Source: Planctomycetia bacterium (GTDB lineage: Bacteria; Planctomycetota; Planctomycetia; Pirellulales; PALSA-1355). Taken from it: 37,485 bases of DNA. The DNA lies in the NCBI GenBank assembly GCA_016200205.1, contig JACQFF010000219.1, positions 1 to 37,485 on the forward strand, in the 5' to 3' direction. Positions 26,368-35,221 of this stretch are shown here, piece after piece. The notes below the pieces were generated by a model. It saw nothing but the letters and a program-made list of their open reading frames with translations. It did no database searches and was not told the DNA's origin. A program made the translations under genes and the position numbers. Each line of letters opens with the position of its first letter. Position 1 is the stretch's first letter.

Positions 26368-28341
26368 CTACATCTTGTCGACCACCTGGATGCCCAGCAA
26401 CTCCAGTCCCTGGCGCAGGGTGCGGGCCGTGAGATCGCACAACAAGAGACGGCTGGCGCGGCTCGCTTCGCTGGGCGCTTTGAGCACCGGGCACTGCTCG
26501 AAAAAGCTCGAATAGCGGTTGGCGACCTCGAACAAATAGGCCGTCAGGAAATTGGGCCGGTATTCGGCCACCGCCTGATCCAGGGCCTCGGAAAACTGTA
26601 ACAGCGAAAGCGCCAAGGCCCGCTCGACCGGGTGCGCGAGATCCACCCCGGCGCCGCTTGCACGCAGCGCCCCGGCGTCGACCTCCCCCTTCGAAAAAAT
26701 ACTCAGCACGCGGGCGTAGGCATATTGCATATAGGTGGCCGTGTTGCCGTTCATCGCCAGCATGCGATCGTAACTGAACATGTAATCGCTGGTGCGGTTC
26801 TGGGCCAGGTCAGCGTATTTCAGCGCGCCAATGCCCACTACTTCGGCAATCTGCTGCCGCCGCTCGGGTGAGATTTCGGCGCCGCCGGGCTTGGCGTCGT
26901 CCCCCTGGCTGACGACCTGGTGTGCGCGGCGCACCGCCTCGTCCAAAAGCCCCCCCAGCCCCACCGTATCGCCAGAGCGCGTCTTGAATGGCCGGCCATC
27001 GTCGCCCAACACCGTGCCGAAGCTGATATGCTGAAGTTCGAGATCTTTATAGCCCCACGCGCGCGCCGCGGCGAAAAGCTGCTCGAAGTGCAGACTCTGG
27101 CGATGATCGACAACGTACAGAATCGCATCTGGGGACCACGTTTGCACGCGATACTCAATGGTGGCCAAATCGGTCGTGCCGTACAAAAACGCGCCGTCTT
27201 GCTTGCGGATGATCAAGGGCGTGGTTTGGCCTGCGAGAAACACGCACGCCGCGCCGTCGCTGACCCGGGCAATGCCGCTTCGCAGCAGGTCATCAACGAC
27301 CGACTCGAGCCGATCGTGATAAAAACTTTCGCCCAGCGTGTAGTCGAACGTGACGCCGAGCCGCAGGTAGATCCGCTCGATGTCGGCCAGGCAAGGGGGC
27401 AAGAATTCTCGCCACAACCGCAAATTTTCCGGATCGCCTTGATGTAGTTTGGCCGTCTCGGCCAACACGGCGCGCGCGATTTCAGGATGTCGGCGGGCGA
27501 GCGCCGACAAAGCCGGATCGCGATCCACTTCCGCCAGGCTGGTTTCGAGCGCCGCGAGCGAGGAGGCAAGCTCTTTCGAAATCGATTCGGCGCGGCGCAG
27601 GGCCTTGGCGGCGTTTTTATCGGCCCCTTTGTCGCCGAGGGGCGGTGTCTTCGCCGCTTTGGCAACCTCGGCCCGCTGCGCACTGAGCTGCTCGCGCAGC
27701 TTCGGAAGCGTCTCCTGGCCCTCGTGGTATCCGACCAGCCGGTTGACCAGACGGTAGAGCCGGCCCAATTCTTCGACCGCTTTGGACTGGTACGCCGCGC
27801 GGTCGAGAAAATGCTTGTAGCCGTAGATAATCATGCCGAACTGCGTGCCCCAGTCGCCGATGTGATTGTCGGCAATCACCCGATGGCCGAGAAAACGGAG
27901 CGTGCGTTTGAGCGAATCGCCGATGACCGTCGAGCGAATGTGGCCCACGTGCATCGGCTTGGCCACGTTCGGGGCCGAATAGTCGACCACATAGGTCCGC
28001 GGGACGGCGGCCGGCTCGATGCCCAGGCGATCGCTCGCCAGCGCCCGCTCGACCGCGGCGGCGAGCCACGAGGTTTTGAGACGCAGGTTGATGAAGCCGG
28101 GCCCTTCGACCTGCGGCGGATCGCAAAAATCATCGACCGATAATTTCGCGACGATTTCGGCCGCCACGTCGCGCGGCGGGCGGCCCAGCCGCTTGCCCAA
28201 TGGCATGGCAAAATTGGCCTGGTAATCGCCGAATTTCGGATCCTGGCTGGGCCGCACCATGGCGACCAGTTCCGTCGGATCGTCACCAATGCCGGCCAAG
28301 GAGGCCCGAAAGCGGTTCTGTAATTCGGCGAGAATGTTCAT
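26368..28341 (-). CDS. argS: Arginyl-tRNA synthetase
   Basis: ArgS charges tRNA-Arg. The N-terminal Add-1 domain (about 1-110) is followed by YSAPNVAKPMHVGHIRSTVIGD, with the HIGH-type motif HVGH at 131-134, then DNHIGDWGTQFGMIIYGYKH and the LRLWREF region. The KMSKS site is replaced by FKTRSGDTVGL, as is usual in this enzyme. The C-terminal DALR domain has YMQYAYARVLSIF and FYEQCPVL-like SSFFEQCPVLKA. At 657 residues it is longer than E. coli ArgS (577); the extra part is a helical, Ala/Lys-rich insertion near 205-290 (AQRAEVAKAAKTPPLGDKG...). The frame opens at 28377, but MNILAELQNRF at 28341 is the family start. Confidence 0.96.
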   Translation of the reverse strand: MNILAELQNRFRASLAGIGDDPTELVAMVRPSQDPKFGDYQANFAMPLGKRLGRPPRDVAAEIVAKLSVDDFCDPPQVEGPGFINLRLKTSWLAAAVERALASDRLGIEPAAVPRTYVVDYSAPNVAKPMHVGHIRSTVIGDSLKRTLRFLGHRVIADNHIGDWGTQFGMIIYGYKHFLDRAAYQSKAVEELGRLYRLVNRLVGYHEGQETLPKLREQLSAQRAEVAKAAKTPPLGDKGADKNAAKALRRAESISKELASSLAALETSLAEVDRDPALSALARRHPEIARAVLAETAKLHQGDPENLRLWREFLPPCLADIERIYLRLGVTFDYTLGESFYHDRLESVVDDLLRSGIARVSDGAACVFLAGQTTPLIIRKQDGAFLYGTTDLATIEYRVQTWSPDAILYVVDHRQSLHFEQLFAAARAWGYKDLELQHISFGTVLGDDGRPFKTRSGDTVGLGGLLDEAVRRAHQVVSQGDDAKPGGAEISPERRQQIAEVVGIGALKYADLAQNRTSDYMFSYDRMLAMNGNTATYMQYAYARVLSIFSKGEVDAGALRASGAGVDLAHPVERALALSLLQFSEALDQAVAEYRPNFLTAYLFEVANRYSSFFEQCPVLKAPSEASRASRLLLCDLTARTLRQGLELLGIQVVDKM

Positions 28342-28372
28342 CGAAACCAAGCGGGCAAACCATGACCAAATG

Positions 28373-28458
28373 GCCACAAAGAGAAACGATGGGCGAGTAT
28401 GACGGCCACCGTGCCGACAGCATCTTTGGATCCTTCGTGCCTTTGTCGTGAGAAATCC
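28373..28458. repeat. Dispersed imperfect inverted-repeat element, copy 2
   Basis: The left arm GGCCACAAAGAGAAACGAT and the right arm TCCTTCGTGCCTTTGTCGTG pair imperfectly. It is related to the copies at 678-790 and 30491-30631. It occupies most of the gap between rsfS and argS. Confidence 0.5.
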
Positions 28459-28549
28459 GATCCCCCTGTAATCGGACTAAAGTTTGCCAACTTGGGCAAG
28501 AAGCATGCAACCCCAAACGGCGACGGGCGGCCGATTGAAGGGCTGTGGC

Positions 28550-28996
28550 TCAGGCCGGTTCGTCGGGGGTTTTGGGCACGATTTTTTGCTGGGAGCTGTC
28601 GAACGGCACCCGCTCGGCTCCGGCCCAGAGTTGTTCCAAATCGTAGTAGCGGCGGGTTTCTTCGTCGAACAGGTGCACCACCACATCGCCGAAATCGAGG
28701 AGAATCCAACGGCTTTCGGCGTACCCCTCCATGCCCAGCCGGTGATCGTTGAACTCTTTTTTCAGGACGTCGTCGATCTCTTCGCTGATGGCATGCAACT
28801 GCCGGCGGCTGCTGCCGGTGACCAGGACGAAGTAGTCGAAGACGGGTGTGATCTGGCGCAGGTCGATAATCGCGATATCTCGCCCACGGTTCAGATCGGC
28901 GACTCGAGCGGCAGCCAGAGCGCGCTCGAGACTGCGGTTGGATTGCTGGCCCAAGTTGACGACAGGACTAGCGATAGCCAAAAGTGTCCTTTCCAA
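28550..28996 (-). CDS. rsfS: Ribosomal silencing factor RsfS
   Basis: RsfS binds ribosomal protein L14 and keeps the subunits from joining when nutrients are short. The product has up to 148 residues. The conserved part begins SLERALAAARVADLNRGRDIAIIDLR, followed by DYFVLVTGSSRRQLHAISEEI, the hallmark GYAESRWILLDFGDVVVHLF and RRYYDLEQLWAGA. The TTG at 28996 has no clear ribosome site, and the N-terminal 20 residues are poorly family-like, so a later start is possible. It lies upstream of argS on the same strand. A TATAAAAT box (complement of 29030-29037) lies 34 bases upstream, but no matching -35 was seen. Confidence 0.92.
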   Translation of the reverse strand: MERTLLAIASPVVNLGQQSNRSLERALAAARVADLNRGRDIAIIDLRQITPVFDYFVLVTGSSRRQLHAISEEIDDVLKKEFNDHRLGMEGYAESRWILLDFGDVVVHLFDEETRRYYDLEQLWAGAERVPFDSSQQKIVPKTPDEPA

Positions 28997-29194
28997 CGTT
29001 TACGGATAGCCAGAACCTCTTACGTCCCTATTTTATACTGAGGGGACCGTCAAGCCAACGGCCTGACTGGGGCAAAACGGCCAGCCCAACTCAGTCTTTT
29101 CGGCTGCCGAGCGCCCCCTTGCTGCATGGTCCCGGGAGGATATGGTAGGGAGTTGGACCGCATATTGATTTTGTACTTAAGGAGCTTAACACCG

Positions 29195-29668
29195 ATGGCG
29201 GATTGGGTTGAAGTGGGCAGCAAAGCCCCCGATTTTACGTTGCCCTCCGATCAGGCCGCCAAAGTGAAGCTGTCGGCCCTCGGCGGCAAGCCGGTCGTGG
29301 TCTATTTCTATCCGAAAGACGACACGCCCGGCTGCACGAGAGAAGCTTGCGCGTTTCGCGACCGCCAACCGGCGCTGGCGAAGCTGGGCACCCTGGTGTT
29401 CGGCATCAGTGCCGATAGCGTGGCCAGCCACGAAAAATTTCGCGACAAATACAAGCTCAACTTCCCGCTCTTGGCCGACACCGATCACAAGGTGGCCGAG
29501 AAGTACGGCGCGTGGCGCGAAAAGAACATGTACGGCAAGAAATCGATGGGCATCCAGCGCTCGACGTTTCTGATCGATCGCGACGGCAGAATCGCGCAGG
29601 TGTGGAAGAAGGTCAACGTCGACGGCCACGACGCGGAAGTGATCGCGGCGATCAGAGAGCTTGGATGA
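29195..29668 (+). CDS. bcp: Bcp-type (PrxQ) thiol peroxidase
   Basis: This peroxiredoxin reduces peroxides in the cytoplasm with thioredoxin. It has 157 residues with VYFYPKDDTPGCTREACAFRD, giving a peroxidatic C47 and a resolving C52 five residues on, as in atypical 2-Cys BCP/PrxQ. It also has FGISADSVASHEKFRDKY, FPLLADTDHKVAEKYGAW and GIQRSTFLIDRDGRIAQVW. The start at 29195 follows GGAG at about 10 bases; upstream in-frame codons to 29126 look non-coding. It diverges from rsfS and stands 48 bp before the amidotransferase. Confidence 0.96.
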   Translation: MADWVEVGSKAPDFTLPSDQAAKVKLSALGGKPVVVYFYPKDDTPGCTREACAFRDRQPALAKLGTLVFGISADSVASHEKFRDKYKLNFPLLADTDHKVAEKYGAWREKNMYGKKSMGIQRSTFLIDRDGRIAQVWKKVNVDGHDAEVIAAIRELG

Positions 29669-29716
29669 GCTCCCTCTATTTCGTTTTCGATTCGGGGCGC
29701 CTGGGCATTCGCGCAG

Positions 29717-30460
29717 ATGAAACATGTGAGAGCCATGCGGCACGCGCCACAAGAAACACTGGGCAACCTGGAAGCGGTCCTGCGCGACGGCGGGTTGGAA
29801 GTGGAAGTCGTCGACTGTTTTTCCAAGAATTGGCCGGCCATCGAGCGCGCGGGTTTTGAACCCCATCAACTCGCCGGCTTTGTCGTCATGGGCGGCCCGA
29901 TGAACGTCGACCAAACCGATCGCTATCCCTTTCTGGCCACGGAAGTCGAGTGGCTGCGGCAGGCGGTCGCCGCCGGGGTGCCGACGTTGGGCATCTGCTT
30001 GGGCGCGCAGCTATTGGCCAAAGCGCTCGGTGCCCGGGTCTTCCCTAATAGAGTCAAGGAAGTCGGCTGGTATGATCTGGAGTTTCTGCCCACGGCACTG
30101 GAGGACCCGCTGTTGGCCGGCAGCCGCGGCACGGAAACCGTGTTTCAGTGGCACGGCGACACGTTCGACCTGCCCCCAGGGGCCGTCCATTTGGCGCGCA
30201 GCGCCGCATGCGAGCAGCAGGCCTTCCGCCATGGCGCCAGCGCCTACGGCCTGCAATTTCATTTGGAAATGACGGCCGAGATGGTGGCCGATTGGCTCGT
30301 CGATCCGGATCTGTGCGGCGAATTGAAAAACCTTGACGAAATCAACCCGCACGAAATCCGCCGCCGCGCTCCGGCCGAACTGGCGAAGATGGCGCCCTTG
30401 GCCCAGCGCATTTTTGGTCGATTCGCGGCCATGTGTCGCGAGCGAGCAAAGCCGAAATAA
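29717..30460 (+). CDS. Class I glutamine amidotransferase-like protein
   Basis: The 247-residue product has the GATase-I triad: the nucleophile C94 in PTLGICLGAQLLAKALG, and H182 and E184 in YGLQFHLEMT. VVMGGPMNVD (56-65) forms the oxyanion strand region and FQWHGDTFDLPPGAV is typical of the GMP-synthase-like stand-alone group. No synthetase domain is attached. Related proteins include gamma-glutamyl-polyamine hydrolases and uncharacterised amidotransferases, so the substrate is unknown. The start at 29717 keeps the short beta-strand (HVRAMRH) that opens the fold. It is probably co-transcribed with bcp. Confidence 0.88.
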   Translation: MKHVRAMRHAPQETLGNLEAVLRDGGLEVEVVDCFSKNWPAIERAGFEPHQLAGFVVMGGPMNVDQTDRYPFLATEVEWLRQAVAAGVPTLGICLGAQLLAKALGARVFPNRVKEVGWYDLEFLPTALEDPLLAGSRGTETVFQWHGDTFDLPPGAVHLARSAACEQQAFRHGASAYGLQFHLEMTAEMVADWLVDPDLCGELKNLDEINPHEIRRRAPAELAKMAPLAQRIFGRFAAMCRERAKPK

Positions 30461-30490
30461 TCTTACCACGACCTGATCACGAACAAACTT

Positions 30491-30631
30491 GACCACAAAG
30501 GGCGCAAAGATCGAAGCGGCCGGAGGCCGCGGGCCGTAGGCGAGAGGGGAAAGTCCTCAATATCCTCGAACCCCCGGGCGGCAGCCTCTTTCACGTTTTC
30601 GTCTTCGTGTCCTTTGTGCCGTCGTGGTCGG
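30491..30631. repeat. Dispersed imperfect inverted-repeat element, copy 3
   Basis: The left arm GACCACAAAGGGCGCAAAG and the right arm CTTTGTGCCGTCGTGGTC pair well. The right arm closely matches that of copy 1, including the CTTCGTG start and GGTCGGAA end. An internal palindrome GCGGCCGGAGGCCGC lies at about 30516-30530. Confidence 0.6.
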
Positions 30632-30661
30632 AAGTTCTTTTGGGTTGGGCCCGCAGCCCAC

Positions 30662-31738
30662 TTATTTCGCCGGCGCGCCGGCGGCCAAAATGGCTGATTC
30701 TTCGAACACGGTGTGGTTGATCACGCTGCGCTTTTCGGACGTGTAGACCAGGTGGATCTTGCCATCCTTGGTTTGAATGGCATAGGGATAGGCATAGTCG
30801 TGGTTGCCCACCGCGATGTTGCGGCGGTACGGATAGGTTTTATCGCCGTCGGTCGAAATGGCGACCGCCAGCGGAGTGCGCTCGGTGCCACTGTCGTTGT
30901 AGACCAGCAGCAGATGTCCATTTTGCAGTTTGATGAAATCGATGGCCGCATTCGGGTTGGGAAATTTCGTGTCGCGGCCTTGGCTCCAGGTTTTTCCGCC
31001 ATCGCGCGATTCGGCCCGAACGATGTAGCCCTCGGTGCCCGGCCCGTATCCGCCGCCGCGCCGGCAGTAGGCCACGAGGTAATCGCCCGTCATCTGCACC
31101 ACGGAGGGTTGGATATTGCCCTTGGCCGAGCGAATGCGGCTGGTCTCGCTCCACTTTTTCTTTTTCACGTCGAATCGCATGAAGAGCGAGGTGCTGTCGG
31201 CGCCGACGGTCTCGGTGTCGTGGCCCGTTTCGTGGTAGATCGGCAGCAGGTAGTCGCCTCCGGCCAGTACGATCGGCCGGCTGCGGACCATCATGCCTTG
31301 TTCGGTCGCTACTGGGAACGAATCACTCCAGGTCCGGGCGTCATCGCGCGAGATCTTGGCGTGGATGCGCGACGTCGACCAGGTATCGCCCAAGCGAACG
31401 ACGTAAAATAGCCATACCAGCCCATCGGGCGCTTGCCAAATGACGGCGTTGCCATCGGAAAAAAATGGGGTCTCGGCGATGATTTTTGGGTCCGACCATT
31501 TGGTCTCGCCTTTCTGCTTCCGCATTCCATAGTCGGCCGTCGCCTCGGCGTACTCGCCGTCGCCGCCATAGTAGGCGATGTACAAATCGCCGCTGGCCAA
31601 CTCGTCGATCGAGGCGGGATGCTTGTACTTGCCGGGAAATTCCGGGCCGAGCACCCGCTCGTACATAATGTCATCGGCCGCAAAAGCCAGCCTGGAGAAC
31701 AGGACGAAAAAAGCGAATGAGCAACACCATTTCATCAC
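30662..31738 (-). CDS. Secreted sialidase-like BNR-repeat protein
   Basis: The 358 residues start with a signal peptide (CCSFAFFVLFSRLAFAAD). Asp-box (BNR) repeats of a six-bladed propeller follow: SRDDARTWSD, SRDGGKTWSQ and STDGDKTYPY, among others. ASIDELASGDLYIAYYGGDGE, MVRSRPIVLAGGDYLLPIYHE and GNIQPSVVQMTGDYLVAYCR match the exo-alpha-sialidase-like (BNR_2) proteins common in planctomycetes, many of which may not cleave sialic acid. It presumably acts on glycans outside the cytoplasm. A GTG at 31738 and an ATG at 31735 are both possible; GGAG lies nine bases before the GTG. It diverges from the cyanophycinase gene. Confidence 0.88.
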   Translation of the reverse strand: MMKWCCSFAFFVLFSRLAFAADDIMYERVLGPEFPGKYKHPASIDELASGDLYIAYYGGDGEYAEATADYGMRKQKGETKWSDPKIIAETPFFSDGNAVIWQAPDGLVWLFYVVRLGDTWSTSRIHAKISRDDARTWSDSFPVATEQGMMVRSRPIVLAGGDYLLPIYHETGHDTETVGADSTSLFMRFDVKKKKWSETSRIRSAKGNIQPSVVQMTGDYLVAYCRRGGGYGPGTEGYIVRAESRDGGKTWSQGRDTKFPNPNAAIDFIKLQNGHLLLVYNDSGTERTPLAVAISTDGDKTYPYRRNIAVGNHDYAYPYAIQTKDGKIHLVYTSEKRSVINHTVFEESAILAAGAPAK

Positions 31739-31965
31739 TTGAGGAGTCTCCGTCGAAGATGCAATTCGAGCTGGGCTCGGGCAATCTTGCGGCGGAGCGA
31801 GTTTCGCCCCCGTCCCGAGCGGAGCCCATTGTAACTTCGCCCAATCGACGCCGCAGCGCTCGGTAGATTTTTTTCTGGAATTCCCTCCGCCGAGCGACTA
31901 GATTTCAGTCAGCACTCCACACGCCAGCAACCGTCCCTGCGCGACTTGATTCTTGCGAGAGAGCC

Positions 31966-33195
31966 ATGCGATTCGTCGCGGGATTGCTAATCGCAACATA
32001 TTGGACCACGCTCGTCTTAAATGCGGCCGAGCCTGACAACCACGGCTCACTGGTCATTGTCGGCGGGGCCCTGCGCTATACGCAGACCGATGTCTGGAAG
32101 GCGGTTGTCGAATTGGCCGGGGGAACCGGCGCAAAGATCGCCGTGTTTCCAACGGCCAGCAGCGATCCGCTCAAGTATGGCAGCCGTTCGGTCGCTGCTT
32201 TGCACCAGGCCGGCGCCGACGCGTTTTTACTGCCGCTGTGGGGCGACAGGAGCGACGTCGACATCAAGCAAGCGGTCGTCGATCCGAAGTTGATCGAGCA
32301 AGTCAAAGCGGCCGGCGGCGTGTACTTCATCGGCGGGGCGCAATCGCGCATCACGACTGCCCTCGGTTCGAGCGCGGGCGAACGCACTCCGATGCTGGAG
32401 GCAATCTGGGAAGTTTATCGTCGCGGCGGCGTCGTGGCCGGTTCTAGCGCCGGGGCGGCGGCGATGAGCCGGATGATGATTCGCGAACCGCCAAGCGTGC
32501 TCAAATCAATGCAAGATGGCCTGAGCTTGGGAAAAGATCTCGCGCCGGGCCTGGGGTTTTTGGATCCGGCCTGGTTCGTGGACCAACACTGCCTGGCTCG
32601 GGGCCGGTTTGGCCGCACTTTGGTCGCGATGCAAACCCTGGCGATCAAGTTCGGCGTCGGCGTCGATGAAAACACGGCCGTCATCGTGCGCCAGGGGCGC
32701 AACATGAGCGTCATCGGCTACAAAGGCGCGATCGTGATGGACTTGTCGCAAGCCACCAGCGATCCGACGATCCACGGCTTCAATCTAAAAAACGCCCGGC
32801 TCACGTATTTGGATCGCGGTGACGCAATGGATTTGCAAACGCTCGAGTTGACCCCTTCGGCCGAAAAAAAGGCCGATCAGTTCATCGATCCCGGTAGCCC
32901 GGCGTTTCATCCCAGCCGCGATGTCACGTTGTTCGCCAATGACATTCTCGGCAACCTGGCCCTGCCCGACCTGCTGGGCAAACTGATCGACAACAAGAAT
33001 CCCGAAGCGATTGGGCTGGCATTCGATGGCGCCGCGGCGCGGCAGCAGCCGACGCGGGGATTCGAGTTTCGCTTTTATCGAGCCGCCGACAGCGTCGGCT
33101 GGTTCACGTCCGCTAGCGGCGCCGGCGCCTACACGGTGGCCAACATCCGCCTGGACATCCGCCCGGTCGAAATCACCGGCCCGCTGTACAAATAG
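31966..33195 (+). CDS. Secreted cyanophycinase-family peptidase (S51)
   Basis: Cyanophycinases are serine peptidases that cut the aspartate-arginine polymer cyanophycin to beta-Asp-Arg dipeptides. The 409-residue product has an N-terminal signal peptide (about 1-21, ending VLNAAE) and GSLVIVGGALRYTQTDVW. It then has KIAVFPTASSDP, GGVYFIGGAQSRI, the nucleophile elbow GGVVAGSSAGAAAMSRMM (S161), and GLGFLDPAWFVDQH followed by RGRFGRTL, which holds the conserved histidine region. The signal peptide points to an exported enzyme like CphE rather than cytoplasmic CphB. About 120 residues follow the catalytic domain with no motif I can name. A secreted isoaspartyl peptidase lies 0.9 kb away. Confidence 0.9.
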   Translation: MRFVAGLLIATYWTTLVLNAAEPDNHGSLVIVGGALRYTQTDVWKAVVELAGGTGAKIAVFPTASSDPLKYGSRSVAALHQAGADAFLLPLWGDRSDVDIKQAVVDPKLIEQVKAAGGVYFIGGAQSRITTALGSSAGERTPMLEAIWEVYRRGGVVAGSSAGAAAMSRMMIREPPSVLKSMQDGLSLGKDLAPGLGFLDPAWFVDQHCLARGRFGRTLVAMQTLAIKFGVGVDENTAVIVRQGRNMSVIGYKGAIVMDLSQATSDPTIHGFNLKNARLTYLDRGDAMDLQTLELTPSAEKKADQFIDPGSPAFHPSRDVTLFANDILGNLALPDLLGKLIDNKNPEAIGLAFDGAAARQQPTRGFEFRFYRAADSVGWFTSASGAGAYTVANIRLDIRPVEITGPLYK

Positions 33196-33250
33196 AGCGA
33201 TACACAGCGGCTAGTGATGGTTGGACCCAAGCGATCATCCTTGGTGGCCC

Positions 33251-34027
33251 CTATCGCAGATCGCGCCAGGCGGCCATCCCGCGTTCCGGCAAAGCCTGCC
33301 GATAATAACCCTGGATCGGTATTTGGAAGGGAGAATCGTCGGCGCTCTTTATCAAGATCGTAAACAACAATGAGTTCTCGGGTAGATGCTTGGACTTCGC
33401 CAATTCATACACGTCCTCTCGCGTCCTGATCTGACCAAGCGATTGTGCATTGATATCCTCGATGAACATACCGCGAATCGCATACCGGTTGAACTCAGCC
33501 ATGTCGAAAAAAAAGGTTGGCTGGAGATTATAGAAACCATGGTCGATCCATCCTGTAAACGGACTCTCGTGGATCATCATGCCGCCCGGCACCGTGTAAT
33601 CGTGGATCGTCTTGAAGACCTGGGCAATGTTGAAGATGTGTTCCGCGGTTCCGTGGTTGATAACCACGTCGAAGCGACGATTGAGTTGGATCGGGCAGTT
33701 CAGATCCAGCTTCCGGGCGATTTGGCTCCCTTCGAAATCCACCGCCTGTACTTCCGACGGCGCGAAAAACAGCTCGTAAAAGACTTTTGCCATATCGAAC
33801 AACGCCATTTTTTCTCGCGCTTCGGCAATGTCCATTAGCCGTTTGATGAGCGCCTCGCGGCGGTCCGGATCGTTTACGAATTTCTTGATGTCGCCCACGA
33901 TCGCCGGCACGGATACGTTGCCGTACCAGTTTGCCTCGCCAATCTCCAGTAGCGCTCCGTTTCTGGGCAACAATCCGCGCTCGAACAACTCGCGAATAAG
34001 GTAGTAGTGGGTTGCGGATATTGCCAT
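33251..34027 (-). CDS. SAM-dependent methyltransferase, class I-like
   Basis: The 258-residue product has a motif-I-like GALLEIGEANWYGN (about 23-36). An AVDFEGSQIARKLDLN stretch supplies the acidic strand-2 end, DVVINHGTAEHIFNIAQVFK is a post-motif and motif II stretch, and VPGGMMIHESPFTGWIDHGF is a motif III-like segment. The FYNLQPTFFFDMAEFNRY part resembles methyltransferases from surface-glycan clusters. It starts at the ATG at 34027, 28 bases after the isoaspartyl peptidase stop on the same strand, so the two are probably one transcript. Its target is unknown. Confidence 0.75.
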   Translation of the reverse strand: MAISATHYYLIRELFERGLLPRNGALLEIGEANWYGNVSVPAIVGDIKKFVNDPDRREALIKRLMDIAEAREKMALFDMAKVFYELFFAPSEVQAVDFEGSQIARKLDLNCPIQLNRRFDVVINHGTAEHIFNIAQVFKTIHDYTVPGGMMIHESPFTGWIDHGFYNLQPTFFFDMAEFNRYAIRGMFIEDINAQSLGQIRTREDVYELAKSKHLPENSLLFTILIKSADDSPFQIPIQGYYRQALPERGMAAWRDLR

Positions 34028-34055
34028 TTTCCCTCCGCGCCGCCCGGCCAGAGTG

Positions 34056-35087
34056 CTAATCGGCGTACAAGAGCACTTTCGTTTTACCGTCCCTTGTCAC
34101 GTAGCCACGGTACATGCTCTCGGTGTTGTGGGGCATGGCGAAGTTTCCCTTGGCGTCCAGCGCGATCACGCCGCCTTCGCCGCCGGCCGCCTTGAGTTTG
34201 TGCTCGACCACCTCGGCCGCCGCCACATCGACCGACAGCCCTTTGTATTTCATCAATGCCGCGATGTCGTGGGCCACGGCGTAGCGGATAAAGTATTCGC
34301 CGTGTCCGGTGGCCGACACGGCGCAGGCTTCGTTGTCGGCATACGTGCCGGCGCCAATGATCGGCGAATCGCCGACGCGGCCAAATTGTTTGTTCGTCAT
34401 ACCGCCGGTCGAGGTGCCCGCGGCCAAGTTACCCGCCTGATCGAGCGCCACCGCTCCCACGGTGCCCCATTGACGCGCGGGCACGACGATGTGCCCTGCC
34501 CCGCGTTTTTCCTGCGGCGCCGGTTGGGCCTCCTTTTTCCACTCGTCCTGAATTTCCTTCCAGCGGGTCTCGGTCCAAAAGTACGCTGGGTCGACGATCT
34601 CGAGGCCGGCTTTGGTGGCAAAGACTTCCGCGCCGCGGCCGATGAGCATGACGTGTTTCGATTTTTCCATCACCGCCCGAGCGGCGGAGATGGGGTTTTT
34701 GACAATCATCACGCTCGCCACGGCTCCCGCCCGCTTGGTTTTGCCTTCCATGATCGAGGCGTCCAATTCGTTACGCCCCTCGTGAGTGAACACGGCTCCC
34801 TTGCCGGAGTTGAACAGAGGCGAATCTTCGAGGAAGCGAATCGCGGCTTCCACCGCATCGAGCGAAGTGCCCCGGGGATTGCGCAACTGGGCCAATCCGA
34901 CTTCCAGCGCTCGCTGCAAATCGGCCCGGATCGCTTTTTCCAGTATCGGCGTCATGTCATGTTTGGGCATGCCGGTGCCGCCGTGAATGCCCAACACGAC
35001 CTGAGCGACTGGCCCCTCTGCCGCGCCGGCAGAGAGGGTTGGAAACACGGCTAACAACGCGATGGAGGGGATCAAATTATTCGACAT
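34056..35087 (-). CDS. Exported isoaspartyl peptidase / L-asparaginase (Ntn hydrolase, T2)
   Basis: This plant-type asparaginase cleaves beta-aspartyl dipeptides and asparagine after self-cleavage into two subunits. The 343 residues begin with a signal peptide (IPSIALLAVFPTLSAGAAEG). VLGIHGGTGMP, FNSGKGAVFTHEGRNELDASIM and the autoproteolysis site QWGTVGAVALDQAGNLAAGT, with nucleophile T209, follow. TSTGGMTNKQFGRVGDSPIIGAGTYAD and ATGHGEYFIR complete the active site. The frame opens at 35228, but the ATG at 35087 starts the signal peptide and has AAGG upstream. With the nearby cyanophycinase it could finish the breakdown of cyanophycin or of isoaspartyl peptides outside the cytoplasm. Confidence 0.93.
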   Translation of the reverse strand: MSNNLIPSIALLAVFPTLSAGAAEGPVAQVVLGIHGGTGMPKHDMTPILEKAIRADLQRALEVGLAQLRNPRGTSLDAVEAAIRFLEDSPLFNSGKGAVFTHEGRNELDASIMEGKTKRAGAVASVMIVKNPISAARAVMEKSKHVMLIGRGAEVFATKAGLEIVDPAYFWTETRWKEIQDEWKKEAQPAPQEKRGAGHIVVPARQWGTVGAVALDQAGNLAAGTSTGGMTNKQFGRVGDSPIIGAGTYADNEACAVSATGHGEYFIRYAVAHDIAALMKYKGLSVDVAAAEVVEHKLKAAGGEGGVIALDAKGNFAMPHNTESMYRGYVTRDGKTKVLLYAD

Positions 35088-35221
35088 GCTCGCGCCTTCG
35101 TCCGAGGGGTGCGTCCGGTCCGGCTGCAGCCGCGCGGCTCGCTCGACGAGCGGCCGATTGGGAGTTTGCCTGTCAGGATAAGCCAGCCGATCGACCCACG
35201 CAATGCGGAAGGGTTGCGTAG

